From assembly GCA_947243795.1 (NCBI GenBank), contig OX365943.1:744001-808000 (forward strand): DNA of 64,000 nucleotides. The letters are read 5' to 3'. Both the position numbers and the translations under genes were made by a program. How positions within the stretch are numbered: the stretch's first letter is position 1; each line of letters opens with the position of its first letter. Below are positions 10,601 to 20,561 of the stretch, in pieces. The stretch comes from Saccharomyces uvarum. Taxonomy: Eukaryota; Ascomycota; Saccharomycetes; Saccharomycetales; Saccharomycetaceae. The notes beneath the pieces were generated by a model. It searched no databases, was not told the DNA's origin, and worked only from the letters and a program-made list of their open reading frames with translations.

Positions 10601-11124
10601 CAGCTTTTGAAAACCAGTCGCCTTTATATGAAGCAGGTAGAGGTCAAAATTTCAGCGGTTCTCGTAGAAGCTCTGCCGGTTATATGCCCCAACAATATCC
10701 TCCGAAGATGAAGTTGAATGATTCGGAATTAAATCACACCAACCCAGCTGTATCACAATCAAACCCGGATTCAAACCACTCACCACAATCTAAAAATATT
10801 AAGCCACCTTACAACAACCTGAAGAAGACATCTAGTGCTGGAAACGTTCCATTAATGCGTACCGAATCTAATGAAAAAGCTTTCTACTCAAATAAAAACA
10901 GAAGTAGTAATAGTGTATCTGTGTCTAACAATGAAACTGCTAAGACGCATCCAATTAGAACGCACAGAAAGAACATTTCATTTGGTTCTTTGAATAGCGT
11001 AATGAACAACAAGAAAAATTCAAGCCAAGCTTCTGAAAAAAGTAGAAAAACATCAGCTACCGGTATTGAAGAAACAGATGAAGAGGAGGACCGTATCAAG
11101 CTGAACCAATCCCTATATTCTTAG
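7672..11124 (+). CDS. RGC1: Glycerol-channel regulator Rgc1 (PH domain)
   Basis: A 1150-residue protein, longer than my recollection of the S. cerevisiae protein (about 1083). Known role: Rgc1 and its duplicate Ask10/Rgc2 bind the C-terminus of the aquaglyceroporin Fps1 and keep it open; Hog1 phosphorylation releases them in high osmolarity. Seen: a low-complexity N-terminus, a mostly helical region at about 155-445 compatible with the BAR-like part of the Slm/Ask10 family, and a PH-type domain starting near 497 (KCIRVGYLFKRSDSSKGFTKG) and closing near 731 (VEWTFKI...FKKWVQDM). The PH domain is split by about 160 Ser/Thr/Lys-rich residues. The C-terminal third is disordered, rich in Ser, Asn and Pro, with many SP and RRxS sites (for example RRASLPS, RRSSAGY) that suit kinase control. 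Confidence 0.93.
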   Translation: MSDYFTFPKQDSGDVTKQPGTPGSTRNSSRNLELPKNYRSFGGSNDELASMYSGDSQYLMDMIPDSLTLRNEPTFGSPANLTPSDGLTGKDDSDVKLNEYILPKTDFRSPYHVNVPIPKKAPKGEGKVKIKPKAKDKAETSDLDTESAFEESPEFVREFPTDILVDRFHKWKKILKSLIAYFREAAYSQEQIARINYQLKNAVKFAFLTDLEEGSNKLVDPTVSKVPIKKPQPVPLALKKNDNKLQLDTEEPQPLQPELPEDVTSASSGFMKFGSGSIQDIQVILKKYHLSLGNQQYKISKEIVASLVPKLAGLRKDLSAKIKEIKELNGDFKTNIDEHVKITSRLLNKYIASVKFVDKSCDVDNKQKEKLKPKHDPYLLKLQLDLQLKRQLLEENYLQEAFVNLQTAALQLEKIVYSKIQCALQRYSALIDSEARLMIKNVCRELQQGILSRPPALEWDNFVTHHPTCLMNLKSNDPLPQPRKLSDIVYPNMKSPLAKCIRVGYLFKRSDSSKGFTKGYFVLTTNFLHEFKSSDFFLENKPPRSKNKTTEYSNNSSANKNGTANSSLPSSNGNQDLKSTKTKKGMTSSNLYPVSSLSLNDCSLIESTDIIFTLRGYASYHFSEDPSSTTDSSAISMTGATNTLATKKSKHQRTPSTLSIVSVPKFLKGSSKSKEQKKVKGNSSETKDSSMNNKTNREKNVEWTFKICSASSEPTPEELKTFKKWVQDMKALTNFDTTLERSNFIEEKVLKSRSYNSGKNSQSSKLTMATTPIESFVNLSEKATPSSSVYKLNTKRANRPRYIDINGANTNAGAMNSVYRSKVNTPAIDENGNLAIVGERKSSAPQSAMSCAFTTPSLSPYSPLSGTHNLYHHSADNLAISPSQKLSPFGDVPQVAVTTHGTEAVIPASAYSDDSHKSSRASSVPSIGNQRRASLPSLLKNVPGASPGCVPMDGNVNGYFGIPLNCNSESRRGSELSAFENQSPLYEAGRGQNFSGSRRSSAGYMPQQYPPKMKLNDSELNHTNPAVSQSNPDSNHSPQSKNIKPPYNNLKKTSSAGNVPLMRTESNEKAFYSNKNRSSNSVSVSNNETAKTHPIRTHRKNISFGSLNSVMNNKKNSSQASEKSRKTSATGIEETDEEEDRIKLNQSLYS

Positions 11125-11445
11125 GCAATCATCATGTAGCTATAAGTAAATAGTAGTATCTTACTAAGTAAAAATTAAATGCACGTTTTAAGAAAACAAT
11201 AAAGTGGTTAGTTTTATAGCAACGTCCGGATAAAAGCGAGTTTTCTAGCCTTTTATCTCCTCCCCTTTCCCACAAGTCGACTAGGATTGGCGCTGCTTGT
11301 TCATATCTACTTTTTCGGTCAAGTTACTGGGCGAGTTTTTCACATGTGGGAGGTGGGCAATGCGCACTAGTTATGTGATGACTATTGGAAATCTTGAACC
11401 TTCCTCTATCGGTGGCTCTTTTGGTAACGTCTCCAATTCTGTTAA
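11125..11445. other. RGC1-RRG8 intergenic region
   Basis: A 321-bp spacer holding the RGC1 3' end (an AATAAAG stretch near 11198) and the short RRG8 promoter. No recognised regulatory site and no RNA gene seen. Confidence 0.4.
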
Positions 11446-12273
11446 ATGGGTTTGACAGAATCACTGTACAAAAAGCTACTTATAAATGTCCCAACAAAGG
11501 GTGTGGAAGTAAGCCGTAGCCGGCATATTAAGGATGTTTCTCCAGTTGTTACGCACTTCGAAAAATGGTCTGATAAGCGGAAAAAGCTATATTTCAAAGA
11601 TGAGAAGGAGATGATGGAGGAAAATCATTTGGGAAATTTCGATCTGGAAAATAATGTTTACGGCAGGCTTTTAGCGTCCCCAATGAGGGCAGAAAAGATC
11701 TCAAAACTTAAATCCTGTAGAGAGCTACTAATTCCATTGAAAGTAATACCGATGGTTGGAAATGACCAGCATGCTGAAAATAAGCTAAAATTGGCCCCCA
11801 TACTAGATTATTCCAAACCGTATAAAAGTTCATACATATTGAATTCAGCTTCTATTGTGCGCGACAATTTGGCAGCTGCAACATCTTGGTTCCCACTTTC
11901 GATATTACAAGGTTCACCTTCGAGAAAACTTGTTGTGGATGCCACAACATTCCTATCAGAATACAACGTTCAACTGCGAGAACTTATAATATCAAGACTT
12001 TCAGAAATAAAAAGCGTTGAGCCTTCTTCAAAAGACCGTGTTTTACTTATATATGACGAAACAAAGACAATACCAATTGAAGTACAACATGTTAAAGGTG
12101 CTGGTGGATTGAAATTTACACAGTCGATCTTCAACCTGGGATGTCTCCGAATGTTAGCATTAGAATCAATGATAAATAAAGACGCAATTAAGGAGGGTAT
12201 TTACCTGGACGCCAACAATGACAAGGACCTTATCAAGCACCTCTACAGGTGTATATTGTTCTCGCTCAGGTAG
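11446..12273 (+). CDS. RRG8: Mitochondrial genome maintenance protein Rrg8
   Basis: A 275-residue protein matching S. cerevisiae Rrg8 (YPR116W, about 277) by position and length. Known: it is needed for respiratory growth and stable mitochondrial DNA; the molecular activity is unknown. Seen: a basic N-terminus ([23 protein letters not shown]) that could act as a mitochondrial targeting sequence, no membrane segment, and a mixed alpha/beta C-terminal half. Hydrophobic and small residues alternate around 165-245, including a [10 protein letters not shown] strand-helix and an LLIYDETKT strand. I see no catalytic motif. The ATG at 11446 is the only good start. Confidence 0.88.
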   Translation: MGLTESLYKKLLINVPTKGVEVSRSRHIKDVSPVVTHFEKWSDKRKKLYFKDEKEMMEENHLGNFDLENNVYGRLLASPMRAEKISKLKSCRELLIPLKVIPMVGNDQHAENKLKLAPILDYSKPYKSSYILNSASIVRDNLAAATSWFPLSILQGSPSRKLVVDATTFLSEYNVQLRELIISRLSEIKSVEPSSKDRVLLIYDETKTIPIEVQHVKGAGGLKFTQSIFNLGCLRMLALESMINKDAIKEGIYLDANNDKDLIKHLYRCILFSLR

Positions 12274-12812
12274 ATTAGTTGCTTATAGCGGGGTGGATAA
12301 GAAGGAAACAGGAGATTGGCTGAAGGCTGCTTTATTCCTATTTGATGGCATTCAAACCGGCTGTAGATGATTGGCATCGTTTTATAAACCGAAAGTGAAA
12401 AACTTGGACACCGCGGGCGGGACAATTTAAACCCTTAATCCCGCACATCTACGTAAAATATCTCTGTACAGTTTTGTAGTTCATCACTTTTCCATCCAAG
12501 TGCAAGGCTGTACGGTCGGAGAGGTGCATTGTAAGGGTTGATAGATTTGCCAACTCATTCAAAAATAGCATCCTCGAGTCAAATTCAAAAGGCATACCCA
12601 TGCGTCGTATTTCAAAAGCACGATTCGCAATTTACTCAATATAACAGATTATTCTTTTGAAAACTAAATCACATACTTTTTACTGAGAAAAGTCTTTACC
12701 CGATACGCAAAGCATCTACTTCAATTTTGCTGATCAATTTCCTGTATTAGGCTCGGCGTCCATAATAACCAGTGATTGCAGAAGCTCGCCTTTTACAAGA
12801 AAGCATTTTGCA
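12274..12812. promoter_or_regulatory. HOB2 promoter region with Reb1-type site
   Basis: A 539-bp spacer between RRG8 and HOB2. TTACCCG at 12696-12702 matches the Reb1 core, 111 bp before the HOB2 ATG, a usual position for a nucleosome-free-region factor. The rest holds the RRG8 3' end and nothing else that I recognise. Binding is inferred from the motif only. Confidence 0.5.
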
Positions 12813-15800
12813 ATGTTTATGATTCCGTGGTCTCAAATTTGGGATGTTTCTAAACTTGCTTTGACAATTATACTTTTCATTATATCAGTCCAGAAGATTA
12901 CAAGTTTGGTCATTTCATGGATTTTAATACTACGCAATTCCGCAATACGGAAGATCTCATTTGGGTACTTTTTTGGTACTTCAGTAAGGCGAGCGTTCAT
13001 CCTAACAGATTTTGCTGAACTATATATTGGCAAGATAAATCTGCGGATAGGTTGGAGACCCGTATTTGTGTTCCATAATATTGATTTGAAACTACATGAG
13101 AGGTTTTTCAAAGCGGCAGACCATTCGACTAGAGGCTCCAAGACATATTTCAATCCTGAAAACCAAACTTTTACATTTGTTATCAATAAACGAATTTTAT
13201 CAGTCTTGAAGCTAGTGTTCCCATTCTCCATGCTCCTCCATACTTCAACACTGACAATGCCGAATGGAAAGATATACAAACTAAACCTAGGTTCCATAAC
13301 GATATCACATCCGCGCGATGATACTATCAAAATAGAGGCATTTTTTCATGATTTTACCCATCCTGAAACAAAAGATACTTTAAACCATACTGGTTTTTTT
13401 GTCATATGTAAAATTGCGAAAGAAGATGAAAAACATAGCAAGAGTTCAAAAGTTATACTGAGAAATTGGAAATCGAGCCTTAAAATAAACGACGTTTGTT
13501 GGCATCTTCCAGAAGAAAGAGGAAAGACCCCAAGCTCAAATGAATTGGATTCTCACACCACAAGCGATGAAGCGGAAATGCTCACCTCATATCGTAAGGT
13601 GCTGAAGCCTTTTCGTTATCCTTTAAAAACTTTGAATATCCTGGACCTTAAGGTAGAAAACGTCAAGTTTATATATAAGGAAAAATTTACGATCCGCATA
13701 TCAAGTGCTCAGGTTTACTTGGAATCGATTTCCATTTTAAACAATGTATCCGCTTTGGAGCTTTTACCTTTGAATAAATCTGCATGGGGGGATTTTGAAC
13801 TATCACTATCCGCAAATGCTGTTGTTATAGATATCGATGGAAATACTGCGATCAGAATTCCCTTTGGAAATATCGTGTTAACATCAGATATTTTACTGTC
13901 TTTTTTGGATAATGTGCCCTTGCAAAAGACAAAGCTATCGTCCATTTTCAACATTATAAATCCTTCGGTTCTCCTTACTATGCACCAAGTATTAGAAATC
14001 TTTCATTTGATAGATAAATTTGATAATTCTAAGGCTTCGTCAAACACAAGCACAAAGAGTATGTCATTAAATATTCTAGACTTTGATATTGATCGATTCC
14101 CCAGTTTCAATTTCGAACTGATCATGTCAAATTTTGTTTCAAGGCTACATATATCAAATGAGGAGAACGTGATATTTAATGTTTTCAGCATGCACGCTTT
14201 ATTTAGCCGTAATAATATGTTTATGTCCGCATCTAGGGGAAAGCTTATGCCGATGCGTCCAGATTGGCCGTTTGCCAAGACAGTCCCGGATTCCGATCAA
14301 CTATCTAACTATATTAAGATTGTAGGTACATCACTTTCTTATCTACGAATTCCAACAGATAATGACGCTCGCCCGGTATCCATACCAGTCTGTGGCTTTG
14401 AAAGATTAGACACATTCTTGGATGAGTTTTCTAATTCTAAATTAACTGTTCAGTCTACACTAAGACATTCATACGTTAGCCTTGAGAATGTCGAAGTTTT
14501 ACACACTTTAAGCCGCGCCTTTGATACGATTTATTCTTTAATATCGAGCAGAAAGAAAAGGAATGCAACTCATGAGGTAAAAGACTATAGAATGGAAAAT
14601 ATGGGTAAATTCAAGAAAAAATTTAAATGGGCATTGAAACTGAGGCTAAAAGACATTTCCTGTTCGTTGTTAATTGCTGGCTTTCTTCCAAAGATCTTGG
14701 ATCCTGTAGAGGCTGAAAACTTTAACTTGTCTGACGTAACAAGAGGCGCTAAAGTTGTGCTCACAGAATCCATATTATTAGCCGACAACCAGGGAAAAAA
14801 ATTCACTATTGTTGATGCATCGATATACCGTGTCGTGGATGGTATGAATCGTGAGTCGGCTCCTGAAGATATTGTTCGATTTACGGACTTAGTACTGAGT
14901 TTGAACGACCTGGACGAAATTCATTTCTCACTTCCAAGGATAAAATTTAAGATGGATGTAAATATTATTTGGCTTTCGTTCTACATCCAGAGCATATGGA
15001 TGAAATTTCGTCCTAGTTCTAAGTTGAATGAGGTTTCAACGAGTAGCTTAAAGTGGGTTGATATTTTGGATAGGCTAACAGTGGATATTGGGAAGATTAT
15101 CATTGAACTAAGGCTTCCGCATAATTCAGAAGTGCTACTGATATTAGAGGACCTAAGTATTTCAAATCTCACTAAGAAACTCACGATTGCATCTTTATCT
15201 GCGTATGTGGTGTCTGTCTATGTTAAGCATATTAAAGTGTATGTTTCGTTAATTAATATTAATGACTTTGAGTTGAATATTCCAGAGCTTATTAAAACAA
15301 AATCTGTGTCCATAAGCTCATCTTCAATCCACTTACACACCGAGTACCATTTTAGAATTTACATGATAACTGATAACATCGTTACATTGTATAAATCGTT
15401 CAAGCAAATTAAACTGGCTTTTTCCACCTTGCATAAATTTAAGAGATTATATCCGCAACAGCAATTCCCTAGAAAGATTTTAAATTTGCACATCTGTTCT
15501 CAAGACTTCCTAATTGATATTGACGAAGATCCTTTTGAGCAAGAATTAGGATTAATTTTAAAAGTTGGTGTTCTAGAACAACGTGAAAGATTAAAAAAGT
15601 TGGAAGAGTTCAAGGAAAAACTATCAACATACGAAGATATGAATGTACGTTTAAGATCACTGTATGACACCTCACGTGGTCAAACTTTTTTTCCGGACTT
15701 CTATTCAAACGATCAAGAATATGAAGAAAAAGCTTACCTCAGGCTGCTAGAAAACTTTTCGACATCATGGATTGCTAGATACAGGAAGGCGAAACTAACC

Positions 15801-18800
15801 TTCTATAGTATGCCCTATCGTGTTATCAGTCGTGAGGAGCTTGGCACAAAATATCAATTATTTACTATACAGAAGACTAGTACAGTTGCTAACTTGATTG
15901 TGAAAGATTTGGATTTTAAATTGAGTGACCCGTCCTTCCCTTTAGATAACTACATTGACTTTCTTTATGAGTATGGGAAGAAAGTTCCAAAAACCACGAA
16001 GTACACTTTGTTAATTATTCTTGGCCTGGAAATTAGAAGCAATTTATGGGAGTTACGGCTAAGAGATTACCCCATTCCTGCTATATCTTTTCCGGATACA
16101 TTTACAACTGGTGATGTTGTATTTGCTGAGAATATGCCAGCACCTTGTGCTCTTCATACTGTTTATGTCCCTTTTGTTAATGCAGCGAAGAAAAGCCCCT
16201 ACAATGACGCGAATACCATATATGGATCGCACATCATTCGTACTATTAACTCAGTCAAAACGTATTTTAATATCAGGTCAATGGTTACATCCTCTTCATC
16301 AGCTAGGATAACGTGGGGGAAATCTCTGCAACCTGGTTATGAGTCTTTGATGCTTTGGTTTGATTTCTTGACCAAACCTCTCATTGATCCATCCAAAAAG
16401 CTAGGATTTTGGGACAAATTCAGATACTTGGTACACGGTAAATGGATATATGAATTTTCAGATAACAGTGAAATGCATTTAAACATAAAAGGCTCTCATG
16501 ATCCTTATAAAATCACCGATGATGGTGCGGGTCTAGCATTCTGCTGGTCTGGTGGTACCACAATTTATGTTCATAATTCTGCAGACCCTAAAGAATTTTT
16601 GAAGATTAAATCCCGAAGATTTCAATTGGCAGTGCCTGATTTTGCCAAAATAAATAAGTTTGATAAAGTCTTCATGAAACTAGATGGAAAAGTAATTTGG
16701 ACGTTAGGCTTGCTTTTTGAGCAAGGTGATATATCAAAGGCAGGAGATGAAGAAAGGTTTCTTCCGGATAAACCGCACTATGAAATTCAGCTAATGAACC
16801 CAGATGGAGTCACAGATTTGGATCATCATGATACCTATAAAGGATTCAGAACTTCCTTTATTCACATGTCATTTGGTGTGTATTCTTCAGAACATGGATC
16901 CATAAACAGCCTTTATCTTGCGCCGTACGCCTTAAGTCACTTTTTAAAATGGTGGAACTTATTTCATACGTATACGTCAGGCCCTATTAGACAAGGACGT
17001 TTGTTTACTGATTTACTTCAAAACAAGACAAAGTTTGGCCGCGCGTTGTTCACAATAGCGTACCAGCTACATTTAAAGCGATTAATGGTCACACATATTT
17101 ATCGACACATTACCACACAATATGATCTTGAAAAAGATAGCAAAATTACTTTTACTGGTTTGAAAGGAAGATTTGACTCTTTAAAAATCGATTTACACCA
17201 AAAAAGAATTAAATTGACGCACACAGACCAGAAGTTAAACAAATCGAAACCTGTATGGAAGCTTAAAATGTCCAGGGGTGAGATTGATTGTGCTGAAGCA
17301 GATATTAGAATTTTGTCCACGGTGTTTGATCAGAAAGCTGTAAAAGAAATTCTCACTACTGGTCTTGATGGTATACTTGAAGACGAGCCATCGCATCCTA
17401 TGTCCCCACGAGATGTGGAGTATTTACGTGAATCAGACTGGTATGATTTTGAAGATTACATAGATTTAAATCAGGTATCGCTGGGCTCCTCACTTCCACT
17501 CAAGTTAGAAGCAATACCTTTGTTGTACTCGCCTAGGATATCTTACTTCAGAAAAGTAAATGACGATGGTTATGCGCTAGCTTGTCCCTTTGGTACTGAA
17601 GAATCCCACAATTGTTTGATTGGCAAAAATCATCCAGAATTAACGCAAAAAAAGTTAGCAACTGAAAGAAAACATGAAATAGAAGAGCAACTGAAAATTT
17701 TAATGACCACATTGGATACGATGGAATCTAACGGAAAAGGAAGGTCGATGAGCACAAAATCAGAACACTGTGTGCGTGAAACAAAAGCGGAGATAGTCGA
17801 ACTAAAGCACAGATTACACACAGTCGACACTATTTTAAGTGATTTAAAAATCGCTGAAGCTATTCCGGAAATAAAGGTCGGTGATGATGATGACAGCTCC
17901 AGCTCCACATCACTTACTGATATGAATGCTAATTTAGAAAATGTAGTTCAGGCTCCGACTAGAATATCATTATTGCGAACTAATACTGTTGAATCGTTTG
18001 TTTCTATGAGAAAAGCCTCTACTATGAAAGTTGAGTCCACTTATGACAACAGGTTCATGGTTCATAATATTGAGTTGAAAATTGACAATAAAATTAGACA
18101 TCATCTTTTGGAGTATGCTTCCACTGCTTTTGAAAGAAAATCCATGAGGTTTTCTTTGACTTATAAATCCGTAACTATATTAAAAGATTTGCTAGGAAAT
18201 GTCTTGACTGGTATCAGGACGTCTATTGAAGACTACGGCTCTATGCTTGAGGATGATTTAGCTAGTAATTCGGAATTCATCGAGCGTTTTGAAGAACTCA
18301 TCAGGGATGTTCCAAGCGATGACTTTGATTACGTTGATAATTATCTTTTCAGATTAATCTCCCCTCAAGTGCAGATTAAATCTGACGTTGAAAAGAATGC
18401 GGCAGTTATTTTGGCTGCTAGGGATATAGAAATGGGTATTATTGATATAGTACAAGTGTATGGGAAATCAGGGAAAAGAATTCCGGTCGATGTTGATACT
18501 ATTGTAGAAACCCGTTATACTGCTATTTCAAAAGATATACAACTGTTCACGTTATTCAAGAAAGATTTGGAGGGTCCTGAAGGTCGATTTTTCCATAAAA
18601 ATGGATACGGGCTAGATAAAGAGTCCGATATATGGCCCCCATGGATCCCCCTAGAAATGTGTTTTGACGGATCTTTATTAGATAAGCATGTGTTCTTGAA
18701 GCGGAGATCGATGTTCTTAACATATGTTTCTCCTAATCCCTTATTTTTTAGTGCAAATAACACGTCGGCTTTTTCCTGTGATTCGAGATTTCGTATTGCC

Positions 18801-20303
18801 TTTCCAGGACTGGTTTTAACATCTGATTGTCAACAGTACTGTGCAGTATATGCAATCGCAGAGGATTTGCTATCTTTCGGATCATCTCTGGACGAGAAGA
18901 TTGAAAAGCTCTCTAAGGTTTTGTTTACTGACGAGGTTAGGAATAACCTGGAGAATCTTGATGTCTCCGTTGTTACAACACTACAGGATAGAATTAAAGA
19001 GTTGTATTATACGCGGGCATATCTGAAGGTTCATGATCCAAAGTTGTTTAGGAAATCAGGTCAAGAGTTGACCTTTGATATTCAAACTAGTACATTAAAA
19101 TTGACACTGCTTATGACAGCAATCAAAAAAACATATGATAAGATGGGTAGTGGAAAGAAATCCAAACAGAAAAAATTAAGGTGGCAAGTTGGAACAGATG
19201 AATTGATCTGGGAGTTGTATGACGAAAGTAAGACCCCCTTTGTAACCATTGGGCTTGGACCTTCTACCTTCATTCGTTCTGAAACATCAGATGGCGCCAA
19301 TAGTAATAAAATCTCCATTTCCTCACTGCAATGTTTCAATCAACAGGAAAATCCTGTTTACACTGAATTGCTGGCTCCATTTTTTGAAAACTCGTCCTAT
19401 AATAAAGATGCCCCAATGGTAGAGATTTTTTGGATTTTGGGTCCGTCGGTTGGAGGAATTTCCGATTTGCAAGAGCTGGTTGTTTCTTTACAGCCATTGA
19501 TTTTCAAGATGGATCACAAAACATCTGTAAAACTAATGAATTATCTTTTTCCAAAGATAGAACAAACTTCCATAGAAGCCACTCCTCCAAATCTTGTACC
19601 ACGAAGTTCTACTAGTTCATTCTTTTTATCTTCCACAGGTTTGCGTCGCAGTTTCTCTAACGGCTCCTCATCCACGTATGATGCTAAAGATGTTGATTCT
19701 TGGGACTTGCGCAGTATAGGAAGCAACAAAGGAGGTGATAAAAAGCATAAAGGCGATCACAGGAAGATATCAGCGGCACTTTTCATGCAGCCTGATTACA
19801 ACATTAATGAAATGGTTAAGAGATCTGGGACATTTTTCAATGTGAAATCTATTATAATTCGAAAAACTTTAATGTCAGTGTGTTATAAAGGTTCTCATAG
19901 TCTCTTATCCGATGTTAATAATCTAATCGTTAAAGTCCCTGATTTAAAGTATCATAACAAATTGTGGTCAAGAGAAGAGTTTTTCACAGCCTTGAAGAGG
20001 GATATTGTCAGGATTGTTTTACAACACTTAGGGAATATTATTGGTAACAAGTTTTTACCTCACAAGAAAGAGAATAAAAAGAAAACTTCCATTGAAATAC
20101 ATAGGTTATTAAGTCCCGATTCCGGAAGCCATGAAGTTTCACATATTGTTGAAGCCCAAGGGCACCTGAATTCGTTTAATCACTCCACATCCTCATCAAA
20201 TGTCAGGTCAATAAATTCAGATGAAGTATCAGATGAAACTGATGTAAATGATGAAATTAAGCCTTTTTACCCTGTTATAAGTAGCTTTTCAAACAAAAAA
20301 TGA
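12813..20303 (+). CDS. HOB2: Giant bridge-like lipid transfer protein (Fmp27/Hob family, YPR117W)
   Basis: A 2496-residue protein, the duplicate of Fmp27/Hob1 and matching YPR117W. Family knowledge: a conserved repeating-beta-groove (VPS13/ATG2-like) protein related to animal BLTP2 (Hobbit), thought to channel lipids at ER-plasma membrane contacts. Seen: one N-terminal hydrophobic anchor (about residues 12-38) and long stretches of alternating beta strands. Also seen are the two signatures that name the Pfam domains of this family: GFWDK near residue 1198 (KLGFWDKFRYLVHGKW) and WPPW near 1941 (DIWPPWIPLEMCF). A short coiled segment lies at about 1605-1695, and the C-terminal 250 residues are Ser-rich and basic. 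A second ATG two codons in (residue 3) is an equally good start. The frame is intact throughout. Confidence 0.93.
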   Translation: MFMIPWSQIWDVSKLALTIILFIISVQKITSLVISWILILRNSAIRKISFGYFFGTSVRRAFILTDFAELYIGKINLRIGWRPVFVFHNIDLKLHERFFKAADHSTRGSKTYFNPENQTFTFVINKRILSVLKLVFPFSMLLHTSTLTMPNGKIYKLNLGSITISHPRDDTIKIEAFFHDFTHPETKDTLNHTGFFVICKIAKEDEKHSKSSKVILRNWKSSLKINDVCWHLPEERGKTPSSNELDSHTTSDEAEMLTSYRKVLKPFRYPLKTLNILDLKVENVKFIYKEKFTIRISSAQVYLESISILNNVSALELLPLNKSAWGDFELSLSANAVVIDIDGNTAIRIPFGNIVLTSDILLSFLDNVPLQKTKLSSIFNIINPSVLLTMHQVLEIFHLIDKFDNSKASSNTSTKSMSLNILDFDIDRFPSFNFELIMSNFVSRLHISNEENVIFNVFSMHALFSRNNMFMSASRGKLMPMRPDWPFAKTVPDSDQLSNYIKIVGTSLSYLRIPTDNDARPVSIPVCGFERLDTFLDEFSNSKLTVQSTLRHSYVSLENVEVLHTLSRAFDTIYSLISSRKKRNATHEVKDYRMENMGKFKKKFKWALKLRLKDISCSLLIAGFLPKILDPVEAENFNLSDVTRGAKVVLTESILLADNQGKKFTIVDASIYRVVDGMNRESAPEDIVRFTDLVLSLNDLDEIHFSLPRIKFKMDVNIIWLSFYIQSIWMKFRPSSKLNEVSTSSLKWVDILDRLTVDIGKIIIELRLPHNSEVLLILEDLSISNLTKKLTIASLSAYVVSVYVKHIKVYVSLININDFELNIPELIKTKSVSISSSSIHLHTEYHFRIYMITDNIVTLYKSFKQIKLAFSTLHKFKRLYPQQQFPRKILNLHICSQDFLIDIDEDPFEQELGLILKVGVLEQRERLKKLEEFKEKLSTYEDMNVRLRSLYDTSRGQTFFPDFYSNDQEYEEKAYLRLLENFSTSWIARYRKAKLTFYSMPYRVISREELGTKYQLFTIQKTSTVANLIVKDLDFKLSDPSFPLDNYIDFLYEYGKKVPKTTKYTLLIILGLEIRSNLWELRLRDYPIPAISFPDTFTTGDVVFAENMPAPCALHTVYVPFVNAAKKSPYNDANTIYGSHIIRTINSVKTYFNIRSMVTSSSSARITWGKSLQPGYESLMLWFDFLTKPLIDPSKKLGFWDKFRYLVHGKWIYEFSDNSEMHLNIKGSHDPYKITDDGAGLAFCWSGGTTIYVHNSADPKEFLKIKSRRFQLAVPDFAKINKFDKVFMKLDGKVIWTLGLLFEQGDISKAGDEERFLPDKPHYEIQLMNPDGVTDLDHHDTYKGFRTSFIHMSFGVYSSEHGSINSLYLAPYALSHFLKWWNLFHTYTSGPIRQGRLFTDLLQNKTKFGRALFTIAYQLHLKRLMVTHIYRHITTQYDLEKDSKITFTGLKGRFDSLKIDLHQKRIKLTHTDQKLNKSKPVWKLKMSRGEIDCAEADIRILSTVFDQKAVKEILTTGLDGILEDEPSHPMSPRDVEYLRESDWYDFEDYIDLNQVSLGSSLPLKLEAIPLLYSPRISYFRKVNDDGYALACPFGTEESHNCLIGKNHPELTQKKLATERKHEIEEQLKILMTTLDTMESNGKGRSMSTKSEHCVRETKAEIVELKHRLHTVDTILSDLKIAEAIPEIKVGDDDDSSSSTSLTDMNANLENVVQAPTRISLLRTNTVESFVSMRKASTMKVESTYDNRFMVHNIELKIDNKIRHHLLEYASTAFERKSMRFSLTYKSVTILKDLLGNVLTGIRTSIEDYGSMLEDDLASNSEFIERFEELIRDVPSDDFDYVDNYLFRLISPQVQIKSDVEKNAAVILAARDIEMGIIDIVQVYGKSGKRIPVDVDTIVETRYTAISKDIQLFTLFKKDLEGPEGRFFHKNGYGLDKESDIWPPWIPLEMCFDGSLLDKHVFLKRRSMFLTYVSPNPLFFSANNTSAFSCDSRFRIAFPGLVLTSDCQQYCAVYAIAEDLLSFGSSLDEKIEKLSKVLFTDEVRNNLENLDVSVVTTLQDRIKELYYTRAYLKVHDPKLFRKSGQELTFDIQTSTLKLTLLMTAIKKTYDKMGSGKKSKQKKLRWQVGTDELIWELYDESKTPFVTIGLGPSTFIRSETSDGANSNKISISSLQCFNQQENPVYTELLAPFFENSSYNKDAPMVEIFWILGPSVGGISDLQELVVSLQPLIFKMDHKTSVKLMNYLFPKIEQTSIEATPPNLVPRSSTSSFFLSSTGLRRSFSNGSSSTYDAKDVDSWDLRSIGSNKGGDKKHKGDHRKISAALFMQPDYNINEMVKRSGTFFNVKSIIIRKTLMSVCYKGSHSLLSDVNNLIVKVPDLKYHNKLWSREEFFTALKRDIVRIVLQHLGNIIGNKFLPHKKENKKKTSIEIHRLLSPDSGSHEVSHIVEAQGHLNSFNHSTSSSNVRSINSDEVSDETDVNDEIKPFYPVISSFSNKK

Positions 20304-20561
20304 GAAGCACATTTAGTGCGTCTACTGTAAATATTTATCAATTATATAGTTCTTGTATTATATACTAAAATAAAGACAATTAATTTCTTTTTTGTAGTGA
20401 CGTTCTTCGCTTCTTTTTTTTTTTTTTTTAGTTCGTCGCTGAGATGAGATGATGGCCGGCAACTAATTCTTGACGCTTTAGTTTAAATAGTGAAATAGGT
20501 GCTGTTTAACAGCGAAATCTCATCGAAAAGGTAGTGAATCAGGCTCTCGTAAAATAGAAAA
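20304..20561. promoter_or_regulatory. MRI1 promoter with PAC-like motif
   Basis: This 258-bp spacer carries a long T-tract (about 20413-20429) and GAGATGAGATGAT at 20441-20453, one or two mismatches from the PAC consensus, about 109 bp before MRI1. Poly-dT plus PAC is a common ribosome-biogenesis promoter layout, so MRI1 may share growth-linked control (inference). Confidence 0.45.
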
